Origin: Syntrophales bacterium
GTDB lineage: Bacteria; Desulfobacterota; Syntrophia; Syntrophales; UBA2251
Length of the DNA stretch: 12,082 nucleotides
Direction of reading: 5' to 3'
NCBI GenBank assembly: GCA_023230905.1
Contig: JALNWL010000059.1
Span: forward strand, 1-12,082
In this document: piece after piece, positions 5,671 to 12,082 of the stretch
Numbering within the stretch: the stretch's first letter is position 1
How the letters are laid out: each line of letters starts with the position of its first letter
Made by a program: the position numbers and the translations under genes
Notes under the pieces: model-generated
What the model was told of the DNA's origin: nothing
Database searches by the model: none
The model's input: the letters and a program-made list of their open reading frames with translations, nothing else

Positions 5671-8193
5671 TCAGTCATTGCCGCCCAGGGTGGTCAGCAG
5701 AGGAAGGCTGATATAAAACGTGGCACCCCCCCAGTCGTTGTTCTCCACCCGAATCACTCCTCCATGATCCTTGACAATGCCGTAGGAAATGGAAAGCCCA
5801 AGCCCCGGACCCTTTTTCTGCGCCCGGGTCGTGAAGAAGGGATCGAAGATGTTGTTCAGATCTTCGCCCTGGATGCCGCGGCCGTTGTCGGCAACCACAA
5901 TCAGCAGTTGGTCGCGGCCGTCAGCCGTCCTTTCCAGGCCCGTCGAGATTTTCAATCGTTTATCCGTTTTCCCTTCCAGGGCGAGGGTGGCGTTCGAAAT
6001 CAGGTTCATCATGACCTGTTCGATTTTTCCCCTGTCCATGGCAATCTTGGGCAAATCGTTTCGATAGCTCACTTCGGTGTCGATCATGTCGATGGTGAAC
6101 GGCGTGACATATAAATGAAGAACACCGGCGATGACGTCATTGATATCCTCGATCGATATCTTCTTGTCGGAAACGCGGGTCACCTGTTTCAGGCTTTCGG
6201 CAGTGGCGGCAATGCGTTTGACCTGAGATACGCAAATGTTCAATTCCTCCTCCGCGTCGGCGGACAGGTTTTCCATGGACTGCATGATCTGCAATTCCAT
6301 CCCGATAATGTTCAAGGGATTGAGGATTTCATGGGCAACGCCGGCGGACAGTTGCCCCACGGCGGCCAGTTTCTCCGCCCGCACCAGTTGATCCCAGGAC
6401 TCTTGGAAATCCCTCTGCGCCCGTTTGCGTTCTGTTATATCCCGCGAAACTCCGTGCAGGCCCGTCAGGACTCCCTGATCGTTGCGGATACCACTGATGA
6501 TGTTTTCGACCCAACGGGTTGAACCGTCTTTGTGGTAGTGTTCCACTTCAAGGGTCACCGTTCTGTCCAAATCCGCCCCACCTTGCGCTTCGAGACGGAA
6601 CTCCTCCGCCAGTTTTTCAGACACGGTCCTCAACGATTCGGGCGTTATGTGTTCGCTCGCATCCTGCCGCATTCTTTCTTCAGGCGTGAATCCGAACAAT
6701 TTTTCGATCGAAGGACTGACGTAGAGCGTCCGCAGATTCAAGTCCATGATCCACACAATGTCGGTCATCTTGTCCGCAAGGAGCCGGTATTTTGCCTCGC
6801 TTTCCTCCAGGGCCTGTTTCGCCCGGCGGCGTTCCGTATAGTCGATGAGGGCGCCCCGATATCCCACGACGGTATTCAAACGGGTCACGGGGGCGGCGGA
6901 CATGAGAACGGGCAGGGGGCTGCCGTCCTTCCGGATCATCGTGAATTCAACATTTTCGATTTTCCGCCCCTCTTGGATTCCTGTGAGATGATTCTCGACT
7001 TTGTGGCCATCGTCCGGCGCAAACAAGTCCTCCGCATTCAGACCTTTTTCGATATCCTCCTGCGTAAATCCGAAGGTTTCGAAACAAGTGCGATTGATCG
7101 TGTTAAGCATGCCTTTCGCATCGACCTCGAACACGGATATGGGCAGAAACTCCAACAGCTCCCGGTATTTTCTCTCGCTTTCCCGAAGCGCCCGCTCGAC
7201 CCGTTCGCGGGCCTCGATTTCCTTCTCGAGCTCGACGTTGTGCTTCTTGATTTTCTGAAACTGGGTGTCGAGATTGGCACGCGTGAGGGCGTTTTCGAGG
7301 GCAAAACCGACTTCGCCCAACATGATGGAAAGCATCCGCTGATCGCCGCTGTCGAAGATTCGCCCCTCCCTCTTGTTGGAAAGGTTGACGACCGCAACCA
7401 GCCTGTTTTCGACAAAAATGGGAAGACTCAAAAACGAAGGGGTGCCGTAAGCGGGATCGTTGGCCTTGCGCGTTCTTTCATCCTGCTCGATGTTTTCGAC
7501 AAGCAGCGTCTTGCCCTCCGTCACGGCGTCCTTGGCGACATAATCCTCCCAATCGATCACCGCGTCCTTTTCCAGCGGTTCCTTGTGGCCTTTTTCGGCA
7601 ACGACGCGGAGCTTGTACAACTTCTCGTTGTATACCTGCGATTCCCGGCCGCTCTGCAACAGAGCCAGTTTGCGCTGCGGGATGCTGGCTCCCTCCAGAC
7701 GGAGAACCGATCCCGTCTGGGCGCCGGTGATGAACATCGATTTGTCCAACAGGAGACCCAGAATCCGGTCAAAATCCTTTTCCGCCCTCGTGATTTCTAA
7801 AATGTCCTGTATCGTCAAAAGCTGGGAATGCTTCTGTCTCAATTCGTCCGTCGTCTGATCCAGTTTCCGGACAAGGTTTTTGAATGTGGAGGAAATGCTA
7901 TGAAGCTCGGCGATGTCGTGATGAACGTCCGTCATCGGCCCCTCCTCCGACATCGCTTTCTCCAGGGATTCGGAAATACGGGCAACTTTATCGAAGATCT
8001 GCCGAACGACGAGGAGCCCCCCCAACACAAGGGCAATAACCATGCCCAGCAGGATGAGATGGTGGTATTCGAATCTGTATCCGTCCTGGTAAAGGACAAA
8101 AGACAGCACCAGCAACGGGACGGCCAAGATGAGCGCTTCGACCAGCAGAAGTCTGTATCGTATTCTCTCCCTATCCGGATTCAGTGGATCCAT
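5671..8193 (-). CDS. Membrane-anchored sensor histidine kinase (GAF-PAS-PAS-HisKA-HATPase)
   Basis: 840 residues. Two N-terminal TM helices (about 15-35 and 45-64) enclose only a short loop, so sensing is probably cytoplasmic. A coiled linker (65-135) leads to a GAF domain (about 135-305) ending in the typical LPIFVENRLVAVVNLSNK pattern, then a coiled coil (305-345). PAS1 (about 340-455) and PAS2 (about 462-590) follow, both ending in the YTERRRA / DITERKRA joint. The HisKA H-box is HEILNPLN with phospho-acceptor His621. The ATPase boxes are intact: N-box MNLISNA (729-735), G1 DNGRG (769-773), F-box FDPFFTT (783-789) and G2 GPGLGLS (795-801), so it should be active. AGAAAGG (8210-8204) precedes the ATG by 10 bases. 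No response regulator lies in the window, making it an orphan here. Third positions look less GC-biased than in neighbouring genes. Confidence 0.93.
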   Translation of the reverse strand: MDPLNPDRERIRYRLLLVEALILAVPLLVLSFVLYQDGYRFEYHHLILLGMVIALVLGGLLVVRQIFDKVARISESLEKAMSEEGPMTDVHHDIAELHSISSTFKNLVRKLDQTTDELRQKHSQLLTIQDILEITRAEKDFDRILGLLLDKSMFITGAQTGSVLRLEGASIPQRKLALLQSGRESQVYNEKLYKLRVVAEKGHKEPLEKDAVIDWEDYVAKDAVTEGKTLLVENIEQDERTRKANDPAYGTPSFLSLPIFVENRLVAVVNLSNKREGRIFDSGDQRMLSIMLGEVGFALENALTRANLDTQFQKIKKHNVELEKEIEARERVERALRESERKYRELLEFLPISVFEVDAKGMLNTINRTCFETFGFTQEDIEKGLNAEDLFAPDDGHKVENHLTGIQEGRKIENVEFTMIRKDGSPLPVLMSAAPVTRLNTVVGYRGALIDYTERRRAKQALEESEAKYRLLADKMTDIVWIMDLNLRTLYVSPSIEKLFGFTPEERMRQDASEHITPESLRTVSEKLAEEFRLEAQGGADLDRTVTLEVEHYHKDGSTRWVENIISGIRNDQGVLTGLHGVSRDITERKRAQRDFQESWDQLVRAEKLAAVGQLSAGVAHEILNPLNIIGMELQIMQSMENLSADAEEELNICVSQVKRIAATAESLKQVTRVSDKKISIEDINDVIAGVLHLYVTPFTIDMIDTEVSYRNDLPKIAMDRGKIEQVMMNLISNATLALEGKTDKRLKISTGLERTADGRDQLLIVVADNGRGIQGEDLNNIFDPFFTTRAQKKGPGLGLSISYGIVKDHGGVIRVENNDWGGATFYISLPLLTTLGGND

Positions 8194-8208
8194 TTCGACG
8201 AAACCTTT

Positions 8209-8469
8209 CTATCGGCTTATGCAAAAACCTTTCACGCACGTTGGGGCAAAGCCGTTTGCCTTGTCGCAGCCGCGTTCCTGCAGGTCGGTCTGACGCGAGG
8301 GGATGTACGACCGGACAACCTTCTGGAAGGATATCCCGGCGCCGATGATGGACGGCATTCGCCGCACGCCTGGGACTGCTTCGGCTCTGGATAGCGGTAT
8401 TGCGCTTTTCAGGGGCCACCGCCCGCTCTGCAGGTTCCCCCTGCCTGACCACATCCCGGAAGATTTCAT
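8209..8469 (-). CDS. Possible 86-residue small protein upstream of the kinase
   Basis: The ATG at 8469 has GGGAGG (plus-strand CCTCCC, 8478-8483) exactly 8 bases upstream. The frame runs to a TAG at 8211-8209, overlapping the kinase ribosome binding site and ending 15 bases before the kinase ATG, a layout suited to translational coupling. Outside the repeat (below 8408) third codon positions are mostly C or G, as in real genes here. The product begins MKSSGMWSGRGNLQSGRW and ends in a segment with three Cys (about residues 68, 78, 83), with no signal peptide or recognisable domain. Against it, its first third lies in the repeat, where copy A has no ATG and no codon-level conservation. It could be a leader peptide, a decayed gene, or an artefact. 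Confidence 0.3.
   Translation of the reverse strand: MKSSGMWSGRGNLQSGRWPLKSAIPLSRAEAVPGVRRMPSIIGAGISFQKVVRSYIPSRQTDLQERGCDKANGFAPTCVKGFCISR
8430..8444 (-). other. Hairpin in repeat copy B
   Basis: On the minus strand GCAGG-GGGAA-CCTGC forms a 5-bp stem with a five-base loop. It is the equivalent of the GGAA-loop hairpin in copy A. It falls inside the possible small ORF and downstream of the presumed promoter. Confidence 0.4.
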
Positions 8470-8496
8470 GATAAGGTCCTCCCACACACCGCCCGA

Positions 8497-8502
8497 TGTC
8501 AA
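8497..8502 (-). promoter_or_regulatory. TTGACA box, probable -35 for the kinase transcript
   Basis: Minus-strand TTGACA at the same place relative to the operators as in copy A. No good -10 hexamer stands at 16-18 bases; a TATCAT (8473-8468) is 23 bases away, too far for standard sigma70. An activator-dependent promoter is possible. Confidence 0.35.
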
Positions 8503-8519
8503 GCACAATCCCCGTCAAG

Positions 8520-8557
8520 GTGGTGATTATCACTCGATATAGGTGACAATCGTCACA
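8520..8557. promoter_or_regulatory. Two CRP/FNR-type operators (copy B)
   Basis: Site 1 is GTGG-N6-TCAC (8520-8533, one mismatch, also GTGAT-T-ATCAC). Site 2 is GTGA-N6-TCACA (8543-8557). They align without gaps to the copy A pair and keep the 23-bp centre spacing. The six spacer bases of site 2 differ between copies (TCACCT against CAATCG) while the half-sites are kept, as expected for a protein-binding site. Confidence 0.6.
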
Positions 8558-8626
8558 CACGTTGAGATTTTCACGGCTAAACGGCTCGGACGGTTTTTCA
8601 GGTTCTGTCGAATCGGCCACGAATCA

Positions 8627-8655
8627 TTTGCATGCGACCGGCGGATTGGTATAAG
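8627..8655 (+). promoter_or_regulatory. Sigma70-type promoter for the exported-peptide/ThyX-like genes
   Basis: TTTGCA (8627-8632, 4 of 6 to consensus), a 17-base spacer, and TATAAG (8650-8655, 5 of 6). It points to the gene at 8718 and begins just outside repeat copy B, so the CRP/FNR-type sites lie about 70-130 bp upstream and could act on both directions. Confidence 0.5.
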
Positions 8656-8717
8656 GAAGGGCAGGTCGGGGAGACAGCGTAAGGGGGAACCCGGAACCCC
8701 GGAGACGGAGACGGATC

Positions 8718-8915
8718 ATGAACGGATACGGAAAACGATGGCCGGGCCTGCTGATGGCGCTTGTTGTCTTCCTGCCCGGCTTGGCCCGCGCGGCCGATGA
8801 CGCCCTCGACAACGCCGTGGCCCTGAGCGACGGCTACATGTCCCTGTACCGGATCGTCGCCCCCAACGACCGGGTCGTCATCTACGCCAACGACCGCTTC
8901 GAACCCTGTCCCTGA
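8718..8915 (+). CDS. Short exported peptide of unknown function
   Basis: 65 residues: a positively charged start (MNGYGKRWP), a hydrophobic core (GLLMALVVFLPGL) and a cleavage site ARA-ADD near residue 25, i.e. a Sec signal peptide. The mature part would be only about 40 residues, acidic to neutral, with one Cys next to the C-terminal end (EPCP). Nearly all third positions are C or G, which argues for a real gene. A GGAG at 8707-8710 gives normal spacing to the ATG. It ends 20 bases before the ThyX-like gene, so the two are probably cotranscribed. I recognise no family. It may be a small periplasmic protein, or the remnant of a longer exported protein cut by an early stop. Confidence 0.62.
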   Translation: MNGYGKRWPGLLMALVVFLPGLARAADDALDNAVALSDGYMSLYRIVAPNDRVVIYANDRFEPCP

Positions 8916-8935
8916 ACCGGGAGGATGCCCGCATC

Positions 8936-10423
8936 ATGGAGATACGGCTGGCCGGCTACAACCTGGATTGTGACATTATCGATGCGTGCAAAAAGTACTT
9001 TCCGGATCGGGAGGATTGGACGCCGGAGACGATCTCCGCCGCCTACGCGCGGATCAGCCGCAGCCCGAAGACGGTGACCGAACTGCGCGCCGACGCGCGC
9101 GCGGAAGTGGAAAAGGCCCGCCGTTCCAACGAGAACATCGTCTTCGCGATGGGACACAGCTCCGTCGCCGAGCACGCCGTCTTCAACCTCGACGTGCTGG
9201 GCGTCTCGCGGCTCCTGGTCGAGGAGATCGAACGCTTCCGCCTGTGCTCCTACACGGAGAAATCCCAGCGCTACGTCCTCTTCCGGGACGACTTCGTCCT
9301 CCCGGAGGAGGTCCGGCGGGCGGGCCTCGCGGACGCCTTCACGGAGACGATCCGGGCGCAGTATGCCTGCTACCACGCGCTCTACGAGAAGCTGCGGCCG
9401 CATGCCTTCGCGCGGCACCCGGACCTCGCCGCCGAGCCGGCCAACCGCGCCCTGCTCGAAGGCTGGGCAAAGGAGGACGCCCGCTACATCATCGCCCTGG
9501 CCACCGAAACCCAGCTCGGCATGACGGTCAACGCCCGCAACCTGGAGCTGATGCTCCGTCGGCTCGCCGCCCATCCCCTGCTCGAGGCGCAGGCGTGCGG
9601 CCGCGAGATGTACGCGTCGACCAAGGCCGTCGCCCCATCGCTCATCCGCTACACCGAACCCACGGCATACGATACGCGGACCGGGACGGCCCTGCGGGAG
9701 GCCTGCGCGGCCTGGCTTGCCGAACGCGGGGGACCGGACGGCCCGGCCCCGGCCGATCGGGAGGCCGGCGTCCCTCCGGCGCGCCTGGTCCACGTCACCC
9801 CGGAGGCCGACGACCGGATCGCCGCCGCGCTCGTGTACGGGACCTCCACCCTCCCCCTCGACGCCTGCCGGCGCGCCGTCGACGCCATGACGCCCGCGGC
9901 CAGGGCCGATCTCTTCCAGGCCGCCTTCCGCCACCTGGCATCCCACGACGCCGTCCGGCGGGAATTCGAATACGCCGATCTGACGTATGAACTGACGATG
10001 AGCGCCTCCTGCTTCGCGCAATGGAAGCGCCACCGGATGGCCACGATCACCGTCCAGGGCTACGACACGGCCCTCGGCGTCACGGTCCCGCCGGCGATCC
10101 GCGAGGTCGGGATGGAGGGGGCCTTCCGCGACGTGGTCGCACGGACGGAAGAGACGTACGAAACGATCCGCCGAGCGGCGCCGGAGGCGGCGCCCTATCT
10201 CCTCACGAACGCCCACCGGCGGCGGGTCCTGACGAAGATCAACGTCCGCGAACTCTACCACATCGCGCGCCTCCGGGCCGACCGCCACGCCCAGTGGGAC
10301 ATCCGGACGCTGACGGAGGCCATGCTCGATCTCGCCCAAAAGGTGATGCCCCTCGCCCTGATGCTCGCCGCGGGCAAGGACCGCTTTCCCGAACGGATGT
10401 CCGAGGCCTTCGGCGAGCGCTGA
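8936..10423 (+). CDS. Tandem ThyX-like protein (two degenerate flavin-dependent thymidylate synthase domains)
   Basis: 495 residues, about twice the usual ThyX length. Domain 1 (about 1-240) has GHSSVAEHAVF (73-83) and RFRLCSYTEKSQRY (100-113), which aligns with RHRxxSxNExSxRY but with Phe101 for His and Thr107 for Asn. It retains Ser105, Glu108, Ser110, Arg112 and NAR (199-201). Domain 2 (about 290-480) has QWKRHR (362-367) with the intact RHR, but MATITVQGY follows, so the N-E-x-S-x-R part is lost. It keeps NVREL (436-440) and LRADRHAQWDIR (446-457), very like the ThyX C-terminal dUMP/FAD site. Canonical ThyX methylates dUMP using FAD and methylenetetrahydrofolate. Whether this fusion does so is open. 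The start is the ATG at 8936 after GGGAGG-like sequence. Fold assignment is secure, activity is not. Confidence 0.88.
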   Translation: MEIRLAGYNLDCDIIDACKKYFPDREDWTPETISAAYARISRSPKTVTELRADARAEVEKARRSNENIVFAMGHSSVAEHAVFNLDVLGVSRLLVEEIERFRLCSYTEKSQRYVLFRDDFVLPEEVRRAGLADAFTETIRAQYACYHALYEKLRPHAFARHPDLAAEPANRALLEGWAKEDARYIIALATETQLGMTVNARNLELMLRRLAAHPLLEAQACGREMYASTKAVAPSLIRYTEPTAYDTRTGTALREACAAWLAERGGPDGPAPADREAGVPPARLVHVTPEADDRIAAALVYGTSTLPLDACRRAVDAMTPAARADLFQAAFRHLASHDAVRREFEYADLTYELTMSASCFAQWKRHRMATITVQGYDTALGVTVPPAIREVGMEGAFRDVVARTEETYETIRRAAPEAAPYLLTNAHRRRVLTKINVRELYHIARLRADRHAQWDIRTLTEAMLDLAQKVMPLALMLAAGKDRFPERMSEAFGER

Positions 10424-10427
10424 AGGC

Positions 10428-10442
10428 GCCTGTCCGACAGGC
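10428..10442 (+). other. Palindromic hairpin after the ThyX-like gene
   Basis: GCCTGTCCGACAGGC is a perfect 7-bp inverted repeat around one base, starting 5 bases after the ThyX-like stop. As RNA it would form a 5-bp stem with a TCCGA loop. It has no T-tract and probably works with the next hairpin in transcript ending or mRNA 3'-end protection. Confidence 0.45.
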
Positions 10443-10455
10443 CCGCCATGACAGA

Positions 10456-10474
10456 AAAGCCGGATTCCGGCTTT
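10456..10474. terminator. Short terminator-like hairpin between ThyX-like and M24 genes
   Basis: AAAGCCGG (10456-10463) pairs with CCGGCTTT (10467-10474) around a three-base loop: GC core, A-run before, T-run of three after. It is symmetrical and weak by tail length. It lies 33 bases after the ThyX-like stop and 38 before the M24 start, and may reduce read-through rather than block it. Confidence 0.55.
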
Positions 10475-10511
10475 GACGAAGTCGCCAACGTTAACGATGA
10501 GGAGGATGACG

Positions 10512-11684
10512 ATGCCGATCGAGATCACGCCCATCACCGCGAAACCCCCGCGCGAGGAACTGGAGCGCCGCATGGCGCGCGTCCGCAAGGCCATGGCGGC
10601 GCAGGCGCTGGATTGTTACATCTGCGCCAATACCGAGAACGTTTACTACCTCACGAATTTTGCCTACATCCCATTCGAACGCCCCTTCTTTCTCGTCATC
10701 CCGGCGGCGGGCCGGCCCGTCATGGTCGCCCCCAAACTGGAGGTCAGCCACGCGGCGGACCGGGTGCTCGTCGATGTCGCCTATCACACCTACGACGAAT
10801 TCCCCGCCCCGCCGGGCCGAACCTTCGTGGACGCCTTGAAGAAACTTGTCCCCGCCGACCGCGCCGTCGGGATCGAATCGTCCCTGAGCCTCGCCCTGAA
10901 GGAGGCCATGCCGGGAAAGCTCCGGGTCCTGGATCTGGTGGACGACCTCCGCATGGTCAAGAGCGCCTATGAAATCGGCCGCATCGCCTACGCCGCCTCC
11001 GTCGCGGAATCCGGCCTGAAGACGGCCCTGGATCTCGCCCGGCCCGGCGTCCAGCAGCTCACAATCTATACGGAAGGGACCCGGGCCATGCTGGGACGCG
11101 TCCTGCTCGAGATCCCGAACCCTAACCTCCTCGTCACGAAGGCGATCTGCGCCGTGTGGCCGAAGGCGCTTTCCGCCCAGCCGCATTCCACGCCGGGCCT
11201 GTTCGACGCCTTTACGTCCGGCGGTCCCAACGTGGTCATCGTGACGATCCAGGCGGACGGCTACTCGGCCGAGGTCGAGCGCACCTTCTTCATGGAGACG
11301 GTCCCCGACGCCGCCCGCAAGCCTTGGGCGGCCATGATGGAGGCCCGGGCGCTGGCCTTCGCGCGGATTCGGCCGGGCGTTCGCGCCGCCGAGGTGGACG
11401 AGGTGGTCCTGGCCCTCATCAGGAAGCACGGCTACGGCGAAAACATCCTCCACCGGACGGGCCACGGCTTCGGCATCACCGGCCACGAACCGCCGTGGGT
11501 CGCCCTGGGCAGCGACACGGTGCTCGAGCCGAACATGGTCGTCAGCGTCGAGCCGGGGATCTACCTCCGGGGATTGGGCGGGTTCCGGCACTCCGACACC
11601 GTCCTCGTGACGGAGGACGGGTGCGTCCCCCTGACCGCCTGGTCGGACCGGCTGGAGGATTTGATCCTGCCGGGAAACGCCTAG
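10512..11684 (+). CDS. M24-family (creatinase/Xaa-Pro dipeptidase-like) protein with altered metal site
   Basis: 390 residues with an N-terminal creatinase-like domain (about 10-150) and a C-terminal pita-bread domain (about 155-385). The spacing of the five metal-ligand positions matches prolidase (11, 64, 29, 14), but the residues are Ile243, Glu254 (GYSAEVERT), His318 (HRTGHGFG), Glu347 (SVEPGIY) and Ser361 (GFRHSD). The usual set is Asp, Asp, His, Glu, Glu, so the first Asp and last Glu are missing. A normal dinuclear metallopeptidase is therefore unlikely. A creatinase-like, metal-independent amidino/amide hydrolase, or an altered peptidase, is more plausible. The start is set by GAGGAGG (10499-10505), 6 bases before the ATG. 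An upstream TTG at 10473 lies in the terminator hairpin and is less likely. No signal peptide, so cytoplasmic. Confidence 0.87.
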   Translation: MPIEITPITAKPPREELERRMARVRKAMAAQALDCYICANTENVYYLTNFAYIPFERPFFLVIPAAGRPVMVAPKLEVSHAADRVLVDVAYHTYDEFPAPPGRTFVDALKKLVPADRAVGIESSLSLALKEAMPGKLRVLDLVDDLRMVKSAYEIGRIAYAASVAESGLKTALDLARPGVQQLTIYTEGTRAMLGRVLLEIPNPNLLVTKAICAVWPKALSAQPHSTPGLFDAFTSGGPNVVIVTIQADGYSAEVERTFFMETVPDAARKPWAAMMEARALAFARIRPGVRAAEVDEVVLALIRKHGYGENILHRTGHGFGITGHEPPWVALGSDTVLEPNMVVSVEPGIYLRGLGGFRHSDTVLVTEDGCVPLTAWSDRLEDLILPGNA

Positions 11685-11734
11685 GGCACGGCCCGCGCGG
11701 GAAAAGTTCTCATGCAACGGAAAGGAAAAGACGG

Positions 11735-11965
11735 ATGAAAAGAAAAAAAGACCGGGACATCGAAAAGGGCTATCCGACGGCCGCGTTCGTCGCCAAACTC
11801 CGCCGGCTGGCCGACGCCCTGGAGAAGGGCGATCGATTCGCGATCCAGATCGCGGGGGAGCGCATCCTCGTGCCGGCGGACGCCGTGTACACGATCGAGC
11901 ACGAGCGCGAGGGCGGCGCGGAAGAGGTCGAATTCCAGATCACCTGGACCCGCAAGGGCCGCTGA
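11735..11965 (+). CDS. Amphi-Trp domain small protein
   Basis: 76 residues. After a basic start (MKRKKDRD) comes a helix FVAKLRRLADALEKGD (18-33), then alternating strands FAIQIAGERILVPADA (35-50), a charged Glu-rich turn, and the closing strand VEFQITW with Trp71. This is the pattern of the amphi-Trp family of small proteins, whose function is unknown. No export signal. AAAGGA (about 11721-11726) gives a ribosome site 8 bases before the ATG. It starts 50 bases after the M24 stop with no clear terminator between, so it is probably cotranscribed. Confidence 0.78.
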   Translation: MKRKKDRDIEKGYPTAAFVAKLRRLADALEKGDRFAIQIAGERILVPADAVYTIEHEREGGAEEVEFQITWTRKGR

Positions 11966-11982
11966 AGAGGGAGTGCGGAAAC

Positions 11983-12010
11983 GGCCGCTTCCGGGGAGCC
12001 CGGAAGGGCC
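11983..12010 (+). terminator. Long GC-rich hairpin after the amphi-Trp gene
   Basis: GGCC, one bulged G, then CTTCCGGG pair with CCCGGAAG and GGCC around a GAG loop: 12 base pairs, starting 18 bases after the stop. There is no T-tract, so it is either a factor-assisted terminator or an mRNA-stabilising stem before the next gene. Confidence 0.5.
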
Positions 12011-12047
12011 AGTCCTCGTTCATCCAGAACACGTTTGGAGGTGAGAC

Positions 12048-12082
12048 ATGGTCAAATTGTGGAGATGCGAAATCTGCGGCGA
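12048..12082 (+). CDS. Start of a CxxC (rubredoxin/rubrerythrin-like) protein, cut by window end
   Basis: Only the first 11 complete codons are visible: MVKLWRCEICG. The Cys-x-x-Cys-Gly pair right after an aromatic residue is how rubredoxin-type and desulforedoxin-type iron sites begin, and how rubredoxin-like domains of rubrerythrins look. The ribosome binding site GGAGGTGA (12037-12044) is close to ideal, so the gene is real and probably well expressed. The second Cys pair lies outside the window, so zinc ribbon proteins remain possible. Confidence 0.6.
   Translation, partial: MVKLWRCEICG

Larger units (their letters stand above)
8408..8622 (-). repeat. Direct repeat copy B (regulatory module, about 215 bp)
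   Basis: Counterpart of 5351-5561, in the same orientation and about 3 kb away, upstream of the kinase. Conserved are the hairpin (8430-8444), the GGGAGG box (8478-8483), the TTGACA box (8502-8497), the operator pair (8520-8557) and the distal TCTGTCGAAT block. The part corresponding to 5391-5420 has diverged most. No terminal inverted repeats or flanking target duplications were evident. Confidence 0.8.
8194..8717. other. Intergenic region with repeat copy B and divergent promoters
   Basis: 524 bases between the kinase and the exported-peptide gene. From left to right it holds the kinase ribosome binding site (8204-8210), a possible small minus-strand ORF (8209-8469), repeat copy B (8408-8622) with its operator pair, and a plus-strand promoter candidate (8627-8655). 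Kinase and ThyX-like genes are thus divergently transcribed from this region. Confidence 0.6.

Noticed and set aside
8171..8620. 149-codon minus-strand frame through repeat copy B, with a translated resemblance to copy A
   Set aside because: Differences between the copies fall at all three codon positions, so the resemblance reflects conserved DNA; the frame also overlaps the kinase start.
5351..8622. Transposon or MITE bounded by the two repeats
   Set aside because: No transposase, terminal inverted repeats or target duplications seen; the repeats are direct and diverged.
10473..10511. TTG start at 10473 for the M24 protein
   Set aside because: It lies in the terminator-like hairpin without a ribosome site; GAGGAGG at 10499-10505 favours the ATG at 10512.
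8882..10594. 570-codon minus-strand frame opposite the ThyX-like gene
   Set aside because: Mirror frame of strong GC3 bias; composition is Gly/Arg/Val/Asp-rich and has no family pattern.

Overview
The window is GC-rich with strong C/G preference at third codon positions. The gene content (crotonase-type acyl-CoA enzyme, GAF/PAS sensor kinase, ThyX-like fusion, amphi-Trp protein, probable rubredoxin-type protein at the right edge) would suit an anaerobic Desulfobacterota/Syntrophales-type bacterium. That placement is inference; no taxonomic marker is present.

Left third (1-4772, all plus strand): the C-terminal part of glutamate racemase (murI), a 12-helix MFS transporter starting one base after it, and an intergenic stretch with a well-formed sigma70-type promoter. 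This promoter drives a probable operon: crotonase-superfamily isomerase-like protein, PPC/DUF296 protein, and a 14-helix DHA2-type MFS exporter. A hairpin terminator at 4803-4831 separates this block from the convergent minus-strand genes.

Middle (4864-8622, all minus strand): a small secreted basic protein and an 840-residue membrane-anchored sensor histidine kinase (GAF-PAS-PAS-HisKA-HATPase). Upstream of each lies one copy of a diverged direct repeat of about 210 bp (5351-5561 and 8408-8622). Each copy carries two palindromic CRP/FNR-type sites (GTGA-N6-TCAC geometry), a TTGACA box, a GGGAGG Shine-Dalgarno-like box and a short hairpin. The repeats look like a shared, mobile or duplicated regulatory module and are the most unusual feature of the window. 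A possible small ORF lies between the second copy and the kinase. The kinase appears less GC-rich than its neighbours.

Right third (8718-12082, plus strand): from a divergent promoter (about 8627-8655) come a 65-residue exported peptide and a 495-residue protein with two ThyX-like domains. The two halves have lost complementary parts of the canonical signature. After terminator-like hairpins follow an M24 (creatinase/prolidase-like) protein with an altered metal site, an amphi-Trp protein, another hairpin, and the start of a CxxC protein with an excellent Shine-Dalgarno sequence.

I saw no rRNA, tRNA, CRISPR array, transposase or recombinase.
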